Positions 13,601 through 24,370 of a stretch of DNA of 64,000 bases are shown here, piece by piece. Each line of letters starts with the position of its first letter. Positions within the stretch are counted from its first letter, which is position 1. The notes under the pieces are model-generated. The model did no database searches, was not told the origin of the DNA, and saw only the letters and a list, made by a program, of their open reading frames with translations. Location: positions 121,156,719-121,220,718 of the forward strand of contig NC_080420.1 of NCBI RefSeq assembly GCF_029873635.1, written 5' to 3'. Origin of the DNA: Malania oleifera. Its lineage: Eukaryota; Streptophyta; Magnoliopsida; Santalales; Ximeniaceae. Position numbers and translations under genes: made by a program.

Positions 13601-16600
13601 CGAGGAGTCGTACTCTCATTTTACACAAATGCATTGCCACACAATGAAGAAAACCTATAGTACTATTTACATGATGGTTTCCTATCTCATGCATGTACAC
13701 AAGAAAAGCGGTTAAAACTCATAAGCAAGCATATGCCCTGAACAAGCTTAGCTTGTGACATTGAAGGTGGGCAATGAGCATGGCTTGTTGGGGGAAGAGA
13801 TTAATAGAGTAGCAAATTGGCAATGGCTTTAGAGATTGGGGGATTTGGGGGCTGGGAGGTCCCATAGTGCTTGAGGATGGTGTAGTAGTGCTAGGGCTCC
13901 AAAATCCAACCACTCAATGTAGAGACCTTCTTGACTCTTAATCTCTAGACTTCTCCTCTTTTTTTATTTTTTTATTATTATTTTTTATTTTTGTTAGAAT
14001 TTTGTTAACTGAATTAAAGGGGACAAAAAACACAATGTTTTGGCAATCAAGGAGGTCATGAATTTGGGCTCATTGGAAAAAGAATGGCAATCAAAGAGGT
14101 CATGAATTGGTAGTGTTATGGTTTAGATACTAGTCTTAGTTCTATTTATGTCCTCCTTCAGAAGGTTAAAAATGAGGAGCCGGGGATCAGCCATTTAAGA
14201 CCATGAAGCAATTTGTTTTTGGCAAGGGAAACTAAGTTGTTTTTAGGGATTTGTAATGACGCAAGAATAGCCCTTGTGTGTAACAGGAAGTTTTTGATAT
14301 GTTATTCAAATATTGAAATCAACATATTCCAAACTTCTGGTGAGGCTTTGACTAAAGCTTGTGATCTCAGTTTCAATTGAAGTAGGAAGAGGCAAATGGA
14401 TCAAGAAGAATCCTTATTTTCCATATAGGTTTGAAAATAGTCAGAAGTAAGAAGCAGATGCTTTTCCTGAGCTTAGTTCTTTTTGTTATTGCACCGATTG
14501 TTGAGGCAATTAGTCTTTGCACTTCTCTGGAATATTTAATAGTTCTGTTAATATGACCATTGGCTGTTAAAAGATTAGATGCACCTTACCTTGATGCATC
14601 TGTAATCCTAGCAGGTGGGGGTTGGGATCACAGATTCATTTTTGGTGGAAGGGTCTTATCTTTGATTAATTATGTCTCTTTGATCAAGCCTTCCTTTGCT
14701 GCTCTTTGGCCTTCTTGAGCCCTTTAGTGTCTTTAACTTCTGTTAAAAAAAAAAAAAAATTGCTCCTCATAATTGGTGCCAGTGTTTTAAAAGGCTCAAT
14801 CGAGGCGAGCCTGAGGCAAAGCATGCTTAAAACACCTTGAGGCTCAATCTAAAATACCAAATTCTAAAAAGGCTAACGCATTACATGTTGAGGCTTATGC
14901 ATTTTTACAAAAGCACGCCTTTTGCGCCTTTTCAGTTGAGGGCTTACGCATTTTGGGTGCATGATTCTCAAGTTAGAATTGGTTAGAAAATTTTAACTGC
15001 ATGTTTGTACAAAAGGAATGTCATAATATGAGTTTATTTGTAAAAATATTGAACCTCTACCTTTCCAAAATAACTGGATTTATATCTTACGTCATGAAAA
15101 TAGTTTGAACTTTGTAATGGTATAGCTATCTTTTGTCATGATTTATGTTATATTCAAGTTAGCAATTTTTGAATGGCCAACAAGTATTTTTTTGAAGTAC
15201 AGCTAGTTTTTCGTTTTTACATTATATTTGTGATTTTCTTAATTTTTACTTTATTTTAAATATATATAATTTATTTATCAAATTTTTATCTTAAAAAACA
15301 AATTCTCAAAAGGCTTACGCCCCAACGCCTTAAGGCTTACGCCTCGCCTTTTAAGGGTTAAAACGCCTTCGCCTTTTAAAACATTGGTTGGTGCATACAT
15401 GACTCTGTTTTAGGTAGCCTTTGCTAAAGGCTGCTAATGAAGACATTATGTGGGTAAGCATGGTAAGAGGGAAGGAGCTAGTTTCTTATGGGATACTCAA
15501 GTTCCCAGACTCTTGACAGTGCTATGCCAGGCACAACTGGCCTATTGTCACTACTAGTTTGTTATCCTCAATTTGTTTAATAGTTTTGAAATCTATTATA
15601 CATTTTAAATTTGTTTATGAAACTGGAAGACTGGTTTTATTTCTGTTATCTATTGCAAGTTGTTTGGGTTTCTCAGTCAGAAAAATTCTTTTGCAGGCTG
15701 GGTACTACTGTTCCATCTGTGAATGTGTAGTAAAGGATTCTGCCAATTACTTGGACCATATCAATGGGAAAAAGCGTATGCCTTTATTATTGAATCACTG
15801 ATTTATTTGCTAATTTCACAAGTTAATCTTTGAAGGCTCTTCACTAATGGTTTTCTTGTTTTTATTCTTCAGATCAAAGAGCTTTGGGCATGTCTATGCG
15901 GGTAGAGCGTGCATCTCTTGAACAGGTACTGTTCAACAAGACCTTTTTCAATTTATCATGGGCATTTGGATATTCAAAGATAAAAATGAAGTAAAGAAGC
16001 TGGTTTTTTTTAGCTTTATGTTTGGAAAAAGGAATGCCACTGAAGAAATGCACGATGGAACTGTATGTACACTGTGCATGTCAACATTGTAAACATATAA
16101 TTTAGCAGATTGAGATTAATGAATTCCTTTAACTCTATGGAAATTAAGAGTCGAAACCACTGCAGATAGTTCTATATAGATAGTGAATTTCCTTAATTAG
16201 CAAAGATGAATTTGATGTTTCACATCCACTGAGTAAGCTCAGTTACTCATATATAACAACTTTTTCCCCTTAAAAGACATCAGGAAGTCCTACAATGTTG
16301 TTTCTGTGATTTGAATGTGTTTTACTACTTATATGACTAGAAATTTCAAGAATTCATCTTGTGAAATGAAACTTCATTTAGGAAGACTAGTGGTTGCCTC
16401 CTGGGCCCTGGCTATACTGCATGGATGATAATTGCGCAATTTTATTCACTCTTTGATTGGTTTTTATTTGTGGTTTTTAAAACCTGGATTGGTGAAGCCA
16501 CTATATCGATCAGACTGGTGGGGGCAGTGGTTGAACAAGTGATGCAGTATTTTATAGTATATTAAAATGATAGCATTTATCACGATGGTCTTCATTCTTG

Positions 16601-19600
16601 GGGCTTGAGGGAGACCAATGAGCTTGTCTCTTTGATTAATGTGCTTCATTCTTTTCAGCTCCAGTTGAGGAGTGAAAAGAGTTCGGGGTTTAGACCCCTA
16701 GGGGATATTTCTTGAAAATCTTTCATTTCTCCTTGACTCGCATCCCTAATGCTACTCCTTTTGCCCCTTTCTCTTTGATTTGGAAAGCTAAAGCTCCTTC
16801 TAAGATTAAGGCCTTTATGTGGGCAGTGATCTTGGACAAAATCAATACCAATGACTTGTTTCAGAAACGAAGGCCTAATAAGTCCTTGTCACCCTATCTG
16901 TATGCCCTTTGTTTTTAAGGGCAGAGAGATTTGTTTACACTTGTTTGTTCATCGTAATTTGTAAGTTCTCTTGAACCCTTTGGAGCTAGGTGCTTTGTAT
17001 TTTTGGAGAGTTGGGTGTGTCTCTTTTCTTTGGAGGCGTTTTGTGCTATGATGCTTAGGGGTTTGGGAAGGGGAAAGAGGAAAAGGCTTTGTGGCGGTGT
17101 TTTATTATGGATATGTTTTGGTGTATATGGATGGAGGGAGATGCCAGAATTTTCAGGCCCGTTTAGTTGTGAAAAACAATTTTAATTTTTCATTTTAGTT
17201 TTTCAAAAAAATTACAAAAAGTTTGCTAATTTTTCATTTTTACATCATTTGTACGAAATAAATGGACAACAATGAACAGTTTTGGCACTATTCGTTTGCG
17301 GTAATAGTTTTTTTTCTTCTAATTTTTTAAATAATTACAAAAAATGCCACTTCATTTTCCAATTTTCCAAATTTATATAGAAAAATTGGAAAACATCAGT
17401 TCATTATTTTTCTAGATTTCTAACTCTTACTTTGTGTATGAGATTATGGAATTCGGATCTTGGAATTTAATTTGTGGATTATGTAATATGTATAGATTTT
17501 TTTTTTCTTAATCTATAGTTTTACACAATCCAAATTCAAGCCCCAAATTCCATGATGCCAAATGTTACCCTACCTAAATTTTGGAAAATTGGAAAACAAA
17601 TTGTCTGTTCTGTGATTATTTGAAATCTAGAAATAAAAAATGAAAATTTGTTTTGCACATTTAAACAAACTCTTTATTTTCTGCCTTTTTAATGTGAATC
17701 TTGAAAAATTAAAAAAATAAGCTAAAATTTGTATAATTTGTTGGAAAACTAAAAAATGGAAAATGAAAATGTTTTCCAAAACTAAACAGGCCCTAGATTT
17801 TTGAGCAAAAGTTAATAGAGTATGGAAACTTCCTGTTGTTAGATTACCACAAAAGCTGTGGGCTAACAATGTATATCAAGCTTTTAACACTTCCCCGCAT
17901 GTGCAGCCCAACAACATGCGGAGAGATAAAGAAACGATAAATAATGCCCATTACAGGGAGTACAATAATTTTTTTTAAACAGCACACAATAAATGCATAC
18001 AACAAGACTAGAATGCAGAGCAGTCTGGTAACCAACTCCGATACCATGTTAGATTATCACTTCACCTAAAAGCTTAAGCTTTTAGGTTGTGGGCTAACAA
18101 TGTATATCAAGCCTTTAACACCTATTAACTTGCTTTGGAACTCAGTGGTTTTCCTTGCATCATCGTGGGTTTCAGGCTTTCAGCGAATGGATTCTTTTGT
18201 ATACCTATGGCAGATTTTCAGCAGGATTGGGTTGCTTGTACTCCAGTAAAGCTGTTTCATAATGTTTGTTTCTTGAGATTTTTGTTTTGTACTTTCATTT
18301 TTCTTTTCTTTTGGAGAATATCTTATCCTCCTTTTTCTTCCCTTTCTTCCCGCCATGCACCTTCTCTCTCCCTCTCTCTAATAAATTTCTTTGCTCATAG
18401 AAAAAAATAACATATATCACTATGATTATCTATATTTATATACATTTATATACAATAAATATGACACGAATCTAGGATAATATTACAACAGTAATATTAG
18501 CAACAATCTATTAACCAATTATGTTAGAAAATAATACTAGCAGCAATGTAGATAAAATAGTAACTACTATCATTGTTATTTATTATTATTATTAGAAATC
18601 AATCAAAATATTGGAAGGCAGAGAGAGAACTTGATTCAATTAAAATTTACTTTGGTTTGCACATGTGTATCATACATACATATTGGGATAGTGGTAACTC
18701 AGTTCCACACCTTCCATAGCGATAAGGTTCCCTGATCGAATTAGAGCAGCAGTGGCATGTTCTTTTTTTTTTTTTCGGTGTGAGGGGCTGGTTGACCCTC
18801 CATTGATCCCAGTTCAGTCTGGTTCAGGCTATTTCTGACTGTGCGTGCCCAGTCAAATCTGGTTTGCCTCAATTTTGGTTCTAGGGTGGTAATCAGATTG
18901 GCTGGTGATCAGTTCCAGACGAATCCAATCAGACCAATTGGTGCAATCTGGGTTTTAAAAACCATGATTTCCTTATGTGTATACCTGGACAAAGGTTATG
19001 CCAAAAGCAGTTGAATGATTGTCAACTGCTGACCTGTAGGTTTCATTGGTTGCTGGAATTTATTTTCAACATTGAGTTATAGATGAAAAAAAAGGAAAGG
19101 CAGAAAGTAAAGTATGTCTTGACCCCAATTGCAAGGGTTTACACTTGAACCAAGTCACAGGCTCAAGTCACATAAACCTCACTAATGTGGAGGTTGAGCT
19201 GCGTACATCACACCTGCCTCAGACCCCCAATATGGCTTGGGAGATTTGTGCATTTAGTCTTTTATTAGAAAGAATTAGAATGAAAATAGTAAAAAATAAA
19301 TAAATAAAAAATAAAAAAATAAAAAAAGAAGAAGATAAAATCTCATGGTTGGATTGTCTTTTGGATTTAGGTTTTTTGTTTGTAAGCAATCTGCTTGATG
19401 GCAAACATCATGTGATTTGTCTTGAGTAGTTGCTTCATCTGGCATTCCATGGTTGGCACATGATCCCTATATTGCGGGCCTAAAATAACATACCTTTTCA
19501 GGAAGAAAAGGGTAAATTGAAAGAACCTGTAAAAATCTTTGCAATTATTGGATGATTTGCAGAAGTTATTTCACATCTATCCATATTGCTACAACAGATT

Positions 19601-20361
19601 ACTCCTGAAGCAGATCTAAATATTCCATTATTTATGACATGTCTTTTTGGATCTCGTGGTTGCTTAAAACTTAACAAGATGGGTATGTATTTTGTGAACA
19701 TTTCATTTCTGATCTATTCAGTTGGGCGCAGGTGCAGCAGCGATTTGAAGTGCTCAAGAAGCGAAGAGTTCCAGGCAGTTTCACAGAGCAGGGTATGATG
19801 TGAAGCCTAAAAGATCATAAGTTTTTCCCCCATTTTTTAGCAGGGGCTTTATGTATTACTCAATTGATTTGTACGCTGTAGTCCATTCTCATCATGCCTC
19901 TAAACAGGAAGGATAAAATCATGCATTTTTTACCTTTTCTATTCATTGTTTTGTAGATCTTGATGAGCGGATCTTAAAACAGCAGCAGGAAGAGGAGGAG
20001 CGGAAGCGCCAGCGTCGGGAAAGGAAGAAAGAGAAAAAGGTTAGTGTCATTTGATGGATTAGCTTGAGAGGCTGTGAGATATTCCACATAATTAAAGACA
20101 AGATTGCAAGAAAAGGTGCATAAGCTCTTTGTGTACCCTGGAGATTATCCCTCACCAAGAGAAAATTAGGCTGTCTTTGTCCCATACCAGTCCCCATATT
20201 TACTGGGTCATTTTATTTACAGCGCACTTCTGCACAGGGTTTGACTGATTACTATTTCTTTCTTGAATCAGAAAGAGAAAGCAGCCGAAGAGGAAGCTGA
20301 GATGGATCCTGATGTTGCATCTATGATGGGATTTGGGGGCTTTCGATCATCAAAGAAATGA
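4618..20361 (+). CDS. ZMAT2: ZMAT2/Snu23 zinc-finger protein of the U4/U6.U5 tri-snRNP
   Basis: Exons read by eye: 4618-4638, 4761-4841, 4944-4971, 5136-5218, 5836-5868, 15697-15775, 15873-15925, 19732-19792, 19957-20039, 20272-20361. They total 612 bp (203 aa plus stop), with phases that match at every junction and GT-AG introns throughout. The length fits the family (about 200 aa). An N-terminal [18 protein letters not shown] region is followed by the family signature [15 protein letters not shown] matrin/U1C-type C2H2 finger follows, C87-x2-C90-x12-H103-x5-H109, then [13 protein letters not shown]. The charged tail is coiled-coil-like and ends [12 protein letters not shown]. Known role: Snu23 joins the precursor spliceosome with the tri-snRNP near the 5' splice site and leaves on activation; it acts in the nucleus. 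Odd points: intron 5 is 9.8 kb and intron 7 is 3.8 kb, both full of transposons, yet no coding exon looks disturbed. The donor of exon 3 (AGAT|GTGAGT) was chosen over an earlier GT because it restores the family sequence. Confidence 0.95.
6050..6108. repeat. CT-rich and poly-C low-complexity tract
   Basis: Runs of CTCTCT/CCCTCC pass into an uninterrupted run of about 18 C. Simple-sequence tract within intron 5. Confidence 0.9.
7700..10700 (-). mobile_element. LINE-1-type retrotransposon fragment (ORF2)
   Basis: On the - strand, reading from high to low coordinates, several frames show a decayed plant L1 ORF2. 10657-10325 reads [20 protein letters not shown] and ends LVPKK, matching the start of the L1 reverse transcriptase. 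10189-9965 contains [12 protein letters not shown]. Near 9787-9810 lies the catalytic block [10 protein letters not shown]. Near 8706-8494 is a zinc-binding (zf-RVT) region ending [14 protein letters not shown]. The frame shifts and stops several times, so the element is dead. No ORF1, endonuclease or target duplication was identified, and both limits are approximate. A + strand sequence with an A-run near 8350-8470 may be the end of a second LINE. Confidence 0.8.
14780..15386. mobile_element. Non-autonomous hAT-like MITE, 607 bp
   Basis: Terminal inverted repeats: the left end is CAGTGTTTTAAAAGGC, and the right end read on the other strand is CAATGTTTTAAAAGGC (15 of 16 match). The flanking 8-bp duplication is ATTGGTGC (14772-14779) against GTTGGTGC (15387-15394), 7 of 8. 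Subterminal copies of GCCTTACGCC-like words occur near the right end. There is no coding capacity. The 8-bp duplication and C-A-starting ends fit the hAT superfamily. Confidence 0.82.
17154..17794. mobile_element. hAT-like MITE inserted in the LINE
   Basis: The left end is CAGGCCCGTTTAGTTGTG. The right end read in reverse is AGGGCCTGTTTAGTTTTG. Flanking 8-bp duplications are AGAATTTT (17146-17153) and AGATTTTT (17795-17802), 7 of 8. The interior (641 bp in total) is AT-rich, non-coding and roughly symmetrical, with GGAAAA/TTTTCC words repeated toward both ends. Confidence 0.82.
17837..18120 (-). mobile_element. TRIM (terminal-repeat retrotransposon in miniature), 284 bp
   Basis: Direct terminal repeats lie at 17837-17889 (53 bp) and 18047-18120 (74 bp), both running TGTTAGATTA...TTTAACA. 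The flanking 5-bp duplication is CCTGT against CCTAT. Just inside the right repeat, the - strand reads TGGTATCGGAG, close to the plant initiator tRNA-Met primer site TGGTATCAGAG. Just inside the left repeat, the - strand polypurine tract is GCGGGGAAG. There is no coding capacity, as is normal for TRIMs. It is nested in the LINE fragment. Confidence 0.85.
19110..19258 (+). mobile_element. tRNA-derived SINE, degraded
   Basis: The order is that of the common plant SINE with the tail GCTGCGTAC...CAGACCCC...TGGGAG..TTGTGCA. A box-B-like CACAGGCTCAAGTC occurs near 19156, then GAGCTGCGTACATCA, CTCAGACCCC and GGCTTGGGAGATTTGTGCA, then a T-rich tail. This matches the 50.4 kb SINE in opposite orientation. 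Limits are approximate. Confidence 0.62.
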
Positions 20362-22323
20362 TCATGGTAGACTTGCCTTTCAAAATTGATAGTTGCTCAC
20401 ATTGCCCAGTTAATCTTTGGAGATCTTTTCCTTCACCGAAGGAAGCATGGCCTTGCTGCTGGTGGTTGCCCATTTGAAAGTGCAACCATACCACCACACA
20501 AAAGAAAGGCACACATGCTCAATGATTATCATGGATTTTGCAGTTTGTGTATCATTTTTATTCTTGTAGAGTTATTTCCCTAATTAAGAAGCATTTGTAC
20601 TGCCGGGGATTAATTAGTTTGTACTTGCAGCCAGTGCAAATGAGCACTGGAAGCATTGATGCTGTAATGAAATGGAACAATAAGGCTGAAGATATTTCCC
20701 TTTTTCATGTTTTCTCATTCTTTATTCTCTCACAAAATCTTTGATTTTAAGTAGGGACTGCTGTTTTCATCCAAAAAACACACAAAAAAAGAAAAAGAAG
20801 ATGAAGAGCAGTATGAAGTGTCTCGGAATCGTGCAGCTGGGTGGCGTTCTGCCTTTTCATGTTACAGTATTCTCTTTTGTTTTTGTCGTCTTATGGCTCA
20901 CAGGTAGAAGGATTATTAATTTAAAGTTTGTAAGTAAGTGAAAGTTCGAGTGTTACGAATATTTTGAAGTTTGTGCACAGCTCTAGGGCATATTAGATAA
21001 CATTATGGTATCCATCTATAAATATCAACAAATAAAATAAAATAAACTTCTCTATGATAATTATTTAACCCACTTTTAATCGATCAAACAATATAATGCA
21101 AATTTGTAACTAGACTTTCCCTATATTTTGTCTGTTAGAATAATAATAAAAATGATTTATATGAATTTTTTGTTAAAATTAATTATAAGAAAATAAATAG
21201 TATATCAAGATCTATTATTGGGTTATATGGTGTAAGCTTATGCGAAAAGGAAAAAAAAATTATTTGGCTTGATAATAAATTTGATCCCTTAACTAGTACG
21301 TGGAAGAATCCCTTATGTGAAAAACCAAAAAAAAAAAAACTCACCATTTGTTTGTGAACTTGAGATTTGGACTCTCAATATAAATTTGTAGAGTTCAATA
21401 AAATGTAACACTAAATTATATTGAGTTCTTTTTAAATCCTTAAAAATTTAAATTTAGAACTCAAAATCTATATTTTTGAAGACAAAAATTAGTAGTGTTT
21501 GGGAGCATGAATTTTAGACAAAAGGTAATATAGATTTATATTATATTTTATTAACATTCAGCACAAATAAAATCCATATAAATTTAGACAAAAGGCAATA
21601 TAGACACTCAATAATATATACATATATATATTTAACTTAGAATTTATTTTAAATTGATATTATTTCACACATATCTTTATTTAAAATTATTTTCTATTTA
21701 GTCATCACAAGTAACATAATCTTATTTATCTTTTAAAAAATTTTAATGACATAAGAAAGTAAAACATAAATTAATAAAAATTAGTTTTATGTTTTAAATG
21801 AACTGAATTATTTAACTGTTAAGTAATTTTACATTTATTCTTAAAGTTTATTGATATATGAATAAAATTTTAAGAAGATTAGTTTTAACTCGTTTTAAGC
21901 CCGACAATAAATGAGTAAAATATAAATAAATAAAAAAAGAATTCGGCTCATTTAGTTAACAAGCCTAAGTCAAACCTGGTTTAAAAGATTCGTTAAGTAA
22001 ACGAGCTAACTTAAAAATGCAAATACTCGATTCAACTTAACTCGTTTCCAATCCTAATCTTGAATCGTTTAGTTAATAAGCCCAACTTAAATTCGGTTTA
22101 AAAAATTTATTTAGTAAATATGTTAAATTTGAGCTTGCAAATCCTCAACCAATGGACCCAGCTCGACTCGTTTGTAACCCTAATTTTGAACTAGTTGTCT
22201 CTCACAGTTCTCACTATCTAAATTCCCGTTATCAATTTCCAGCGCCAGCCTCTTCCTTTCAAATTTCAGGTATTCGGTTAACCTTCTCTGCGTCATATCA
22301 TCAAACAGAGAGTGAATGAGAAG
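20362..22323. other. ZMAT2 3' UTR and AT-rich intergenic region
   Basis: The first few hundred bases are probably the ZMAT2 3' UTR; no single polyadenylation site could be chosen. The rest is AT-rich. The part from about 21890 carries the end of a hAT-like element (separate entry). No gene was recognised. Confidence 0.5.
21890..22182. mobile_element. Possible hAT-like element end
   Basis: The segment ends AGCTCGACTCGTTTGTAACCCTA, which read in reverse begins TAGGGTTACAAACGAGTCG, a common plant hAT-type terminus. Several TTAACTCGTTT/AATTCGGTTTAA-like words precede it. The opposite end was not found, so this is a fragment or a misread. Confidence 0.35.
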
Positions 22324-23778
22324 ATGAGCAGAGGTTGCCGGGAGGTGGAGCGGAGAATCCTCCGCCTCCTCCACGGCCGCGAAACCCGAACCCAGCTCAC
22401 CCAAATCCACGCCCACTTCCTCCGCCACCACCTCCATCAACTGAACCAGATACTCGCGCACTTCGTCTTGGTTTGTGGTTCCCTTAATAAAATGGCATAC
22501 GCGAATCTCGTCTTTCGCCAAACCCAAAACCCCAATCTCATCCTCTTCAACTCCATGATCAAAGGGCATTCCGTTTCAGGGCCTTTTGAAGAATCCCTTT
22601 GCTTCTTCTCCTTGATGAAAAACCGCGGAATTTGGCCCGACGAGTACACGTTTGCCCCTTTGCTGAAATCGTGTTCCAGTCTTGGTGATCTCAGACTCGG
22701 AGAAGGAGTTCACGCGGAGATTCTCACAAGTGGGTTTGAATGTTATGGTTCGATTCGTGTTGGGATTGTTGAATTGTACGCGGTCTCTGGGAGAATGGGC
22801 GAGGCCAAGAAGGTGTTCGATGAAATGCTTCAGAGAGATGCCATTGTTTGGAATTTGATGATTCGTGGGTTTTGCAAGATGGGAGACATTGATATGGGGT
22901 TTTATCTTTTTAGGCAGATGAGCGAAAAGAACATTGTCTCTTGGAATACCATGATCTCTTGTTTGTCACAAAGTGGCTGGGACAGTGAGGCTTTGGGCCT
23001 ATTTCGAGAAATGCAAGATCACGGTTTTGAACCCGATGAGGCTACGGTGGTCACTATGCTGCCTATCTGTGCTCGTTTGGGAGCTGTCGATGTCGGGCAA
23101 TGGATCCACTCTAATGCCAAATCTAGTGGACTATTTGGAGATGTTATCTCTGTGGGGAATTCGTTAGTGGATTTTTATTGTAAATGTGGTAGTTTGGAAA
23201 CTGCTTTCCAGGTTTTCAAGGAAATGGCTCATAAAAATGTTGTTTCCTGGAACACCATGATCTCTGGTCTGGCTTTTAACAGTAAAGGTGAACTTGGAGT
23301 TAACTTGTTTGAAGAGATGATAGGCAAAGGCGTCAATCCTAACGATGCTACCTTCGTGGGGGTTTTAGCTTGTTGCACACATGCTGGGTTGCTGGAAAGA
23401 GGGCGGGAGTTGTTTGCTTCAATGACTGTAAATCACCATTTAGAGCCTAAAATTGAGCATTATGGATGTGTGGTTGATCTTCTCGGGCGAAGTGGATGCA
23501 TTGATGAGGCTCATGGCTTGATTAGAGGTATGTCAGTTAGGCCAAATGCTGCTTTGTGGGGTGCATTTATTAGTGCTTGTCGCACTCATGGCAAGACAGA
23601 ACTTGCAGAATATGCAGTTAAAGAGCTCATCGATCTTGAGCCATGGAATTCTGGTAATTATGTGTTGTTGTCGAATATTTATGCTGAAGAGGGGAAATGG
23701 GATGAAGTGGAGAAGGTGAGAGTGTTGATGAGGGAAAGAAGTGTCAAGAAAGTTCCAGGAGCAAGCATGGTCAGGTAA
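22324..23778 (+). CDS. Pentatricopeptide repeat protein, PLS class, E subgroup
   Basis: A single intronless exon of 484 aa, as is usual for plant PPR genes. It starts MSRGCREVERRILRLLHG. The same frame is open four codons further upstream, but from a GTG, so this ATG was chosen. Tandem PPR units run through most of the protein, with typical helices such as PNLILFNSMIKG, DAIVWNLMIRGF, NIVSWNTMISCL and NVVSWNTMISGL. The last 90 or so residues form an E-type domain (ALWGAFISACRTHG, GNYVLLSNIYAEEGKWDEVE) ending VPGASMVR. There is no DYW deaminase domain. From memory it closely resembles Arabidopsis At1g09190 in order and length. Members of this class bind organellar RNA site-specifically, often for C-to-U editing; mitochondrial or plastid targeting is inferred. 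No damage was seen. Confidence 0.93.
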   Translation: MSRGCREVERRILRLLHGRETRTQLTQIHAHFLRHHLHQLNQILAHFVLVCGSLNKMAYANLVFRQTQNPNLILFNSMIKGHSVSGPFEESLCFFSLMKNRGIWPDEYTFAPLLKSCSSLGDLRLGEGVHAEILTSGFECYGSIRVGIVELYAVSGRMGEAKKVFDEMLQRDAIVWNLMIRGFCKMGDIDMGFYLFRQMSEKNIVSWNTMISCLSQSGWDSEALGLFREMQDHGFEPDEATVVTMLPICARLGAVDVGQWIHSNAKSSGLFGDVISVGNSLVDFYCKCGSLETAFQVFKEMAHKNVVSWNTMISGLAFNSKGELGVNLFEEMIGKGVNPNDATFVGVLACCTHAGLLERGRELFASMTVNHHLEPKIEHYGCVVDLLGRSGCIDEAHGLIRGMSVRPNAALWGAFISACRTHGKTELAEYAVKELIDLEPWNSGNYVLLSNIYAEEGKWDEVEKVRVLMRERSVKKVPGASMVR

Positions 23779-24370
23779 TTTGTGCAGCAAGTAATTTAGT
23801 CTTGTAATTTTATGTTTCCTTGAAATGATGTGAGGGTGTGGATTTTGAAGAGACAAATATGAAAATTACATGTAAATCAGAAATTTTGATTTATTTCATT
23901 CTTTAGACCTAACCCTAGTATAACACCTATGTAGAGGTACAAGCTTGAACCCAAGTTGGCTAATTTTAAAATCTGGCAGGCTCACACAAACACAACAATA
24001 TGTGCGCGCCCGTGCACGAGTGTTTGTAACATGTTTATATAAAATTTTGACTTTTTTTACATTGTAACTTTAAATATAATTGCATAGTTTCTGTGGGCTT
24101 GAGTAGAGCATATGTTGGCATAGGACAAACATCACTTGAAATGAGCCCGATCGAAGTACCTAACTCACCTAATATCAAGTATAATTTAGATACGTGTGCG
24201 CATACTCGCACATGCACGTATGCACAAGCACCCATACATAAGTCTCATGTTTATGTGTAAAATAAATTTGAAATTACAAATTCATTATCAAATGTTAATA
24301 AAATGATAAAATCAATATCTTAATCAAAATAAGACCATGAACTCGACAATAGGAAAGCTTTTGTCAATAT
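23779..24370. other. PPR 3' flank
   Basis: Probable 3' UTR followed by intergenic sequence. Two alternating purine-pyrimidine stretches (near 24001-24022 and 24193-24230, rich in GTGCGC/CACATGCACG) stand out. No gene was recognised. Confidence 0.5.

Larger units (their letters stand above)
5869..15696 (+). other. ZMAT2 intron 5 (9.8 kb), repeat-filled
   Basis: The intron runs GTACCG...TTGCAG. It contains a CT/C-rich low-complexity tract (about 6050-6108), a - strand LINE fragment (about 7.7-10.7 kb) and a hAT-like MITE (14780-15386). The stretch 10.7-14.1 kb holds only unclassified sequence and A-rich or GA-rich tracts. Around 14.64-14.76 kb a sequence ending in an A-run resembles a LINE 3' end on the + strand. 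No independent host gene was recognised. Confidence 0.75.
16610..18412 (+). mobile_element. LINE-1-type 3' fragment, interrupted by two insertions
   Basis: A frame at 16712-16918 reads [20 protein letters not shown], typical of the zf-RVT region at the C-terminus of plant L1 ORF2. Frames at 17003-17150 and after 17795 (IFEQKLIE) continue the same region on either side of a MITE. It ends near 18400 with a CT-rich 3' tail, AATAAA-like sequence and an A-run. The 5' limit is approximate and the copy looks 5'-truncated. Removing the MITE and the TRIM gives continuous LINE sequence, which dates both insertions after the LINE. Confidence 0.72.
15926..19731 (+). other. ZMAT2 intron 7 (3.8 kb) with nested insertions
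   Basis: The intron runs GTACTG...GCGCAG. It contains a + strand LINE fragment, itself hit by a MITE and a TRIM, then a SINE at 19110-19258. The remainder is unclassified, including a degraded AT-rich stretch at 18.42-18.66 kb. Confidence 0.75.

Noticed and set aside
18670-18970. Degraded repeat with a terminal GGGTTTTAAAAACCATG motif
   Set aside because: It looks like an element end but no opposite terminus or duplication could be matched.
22312-22323. Possible upstream start of the PPR protein four codons before the ATG
   Set aside because: That codon is GTG; the first ATG in the frame is 22324, and MSRGCRE matches the remembered start of the closest known relative.
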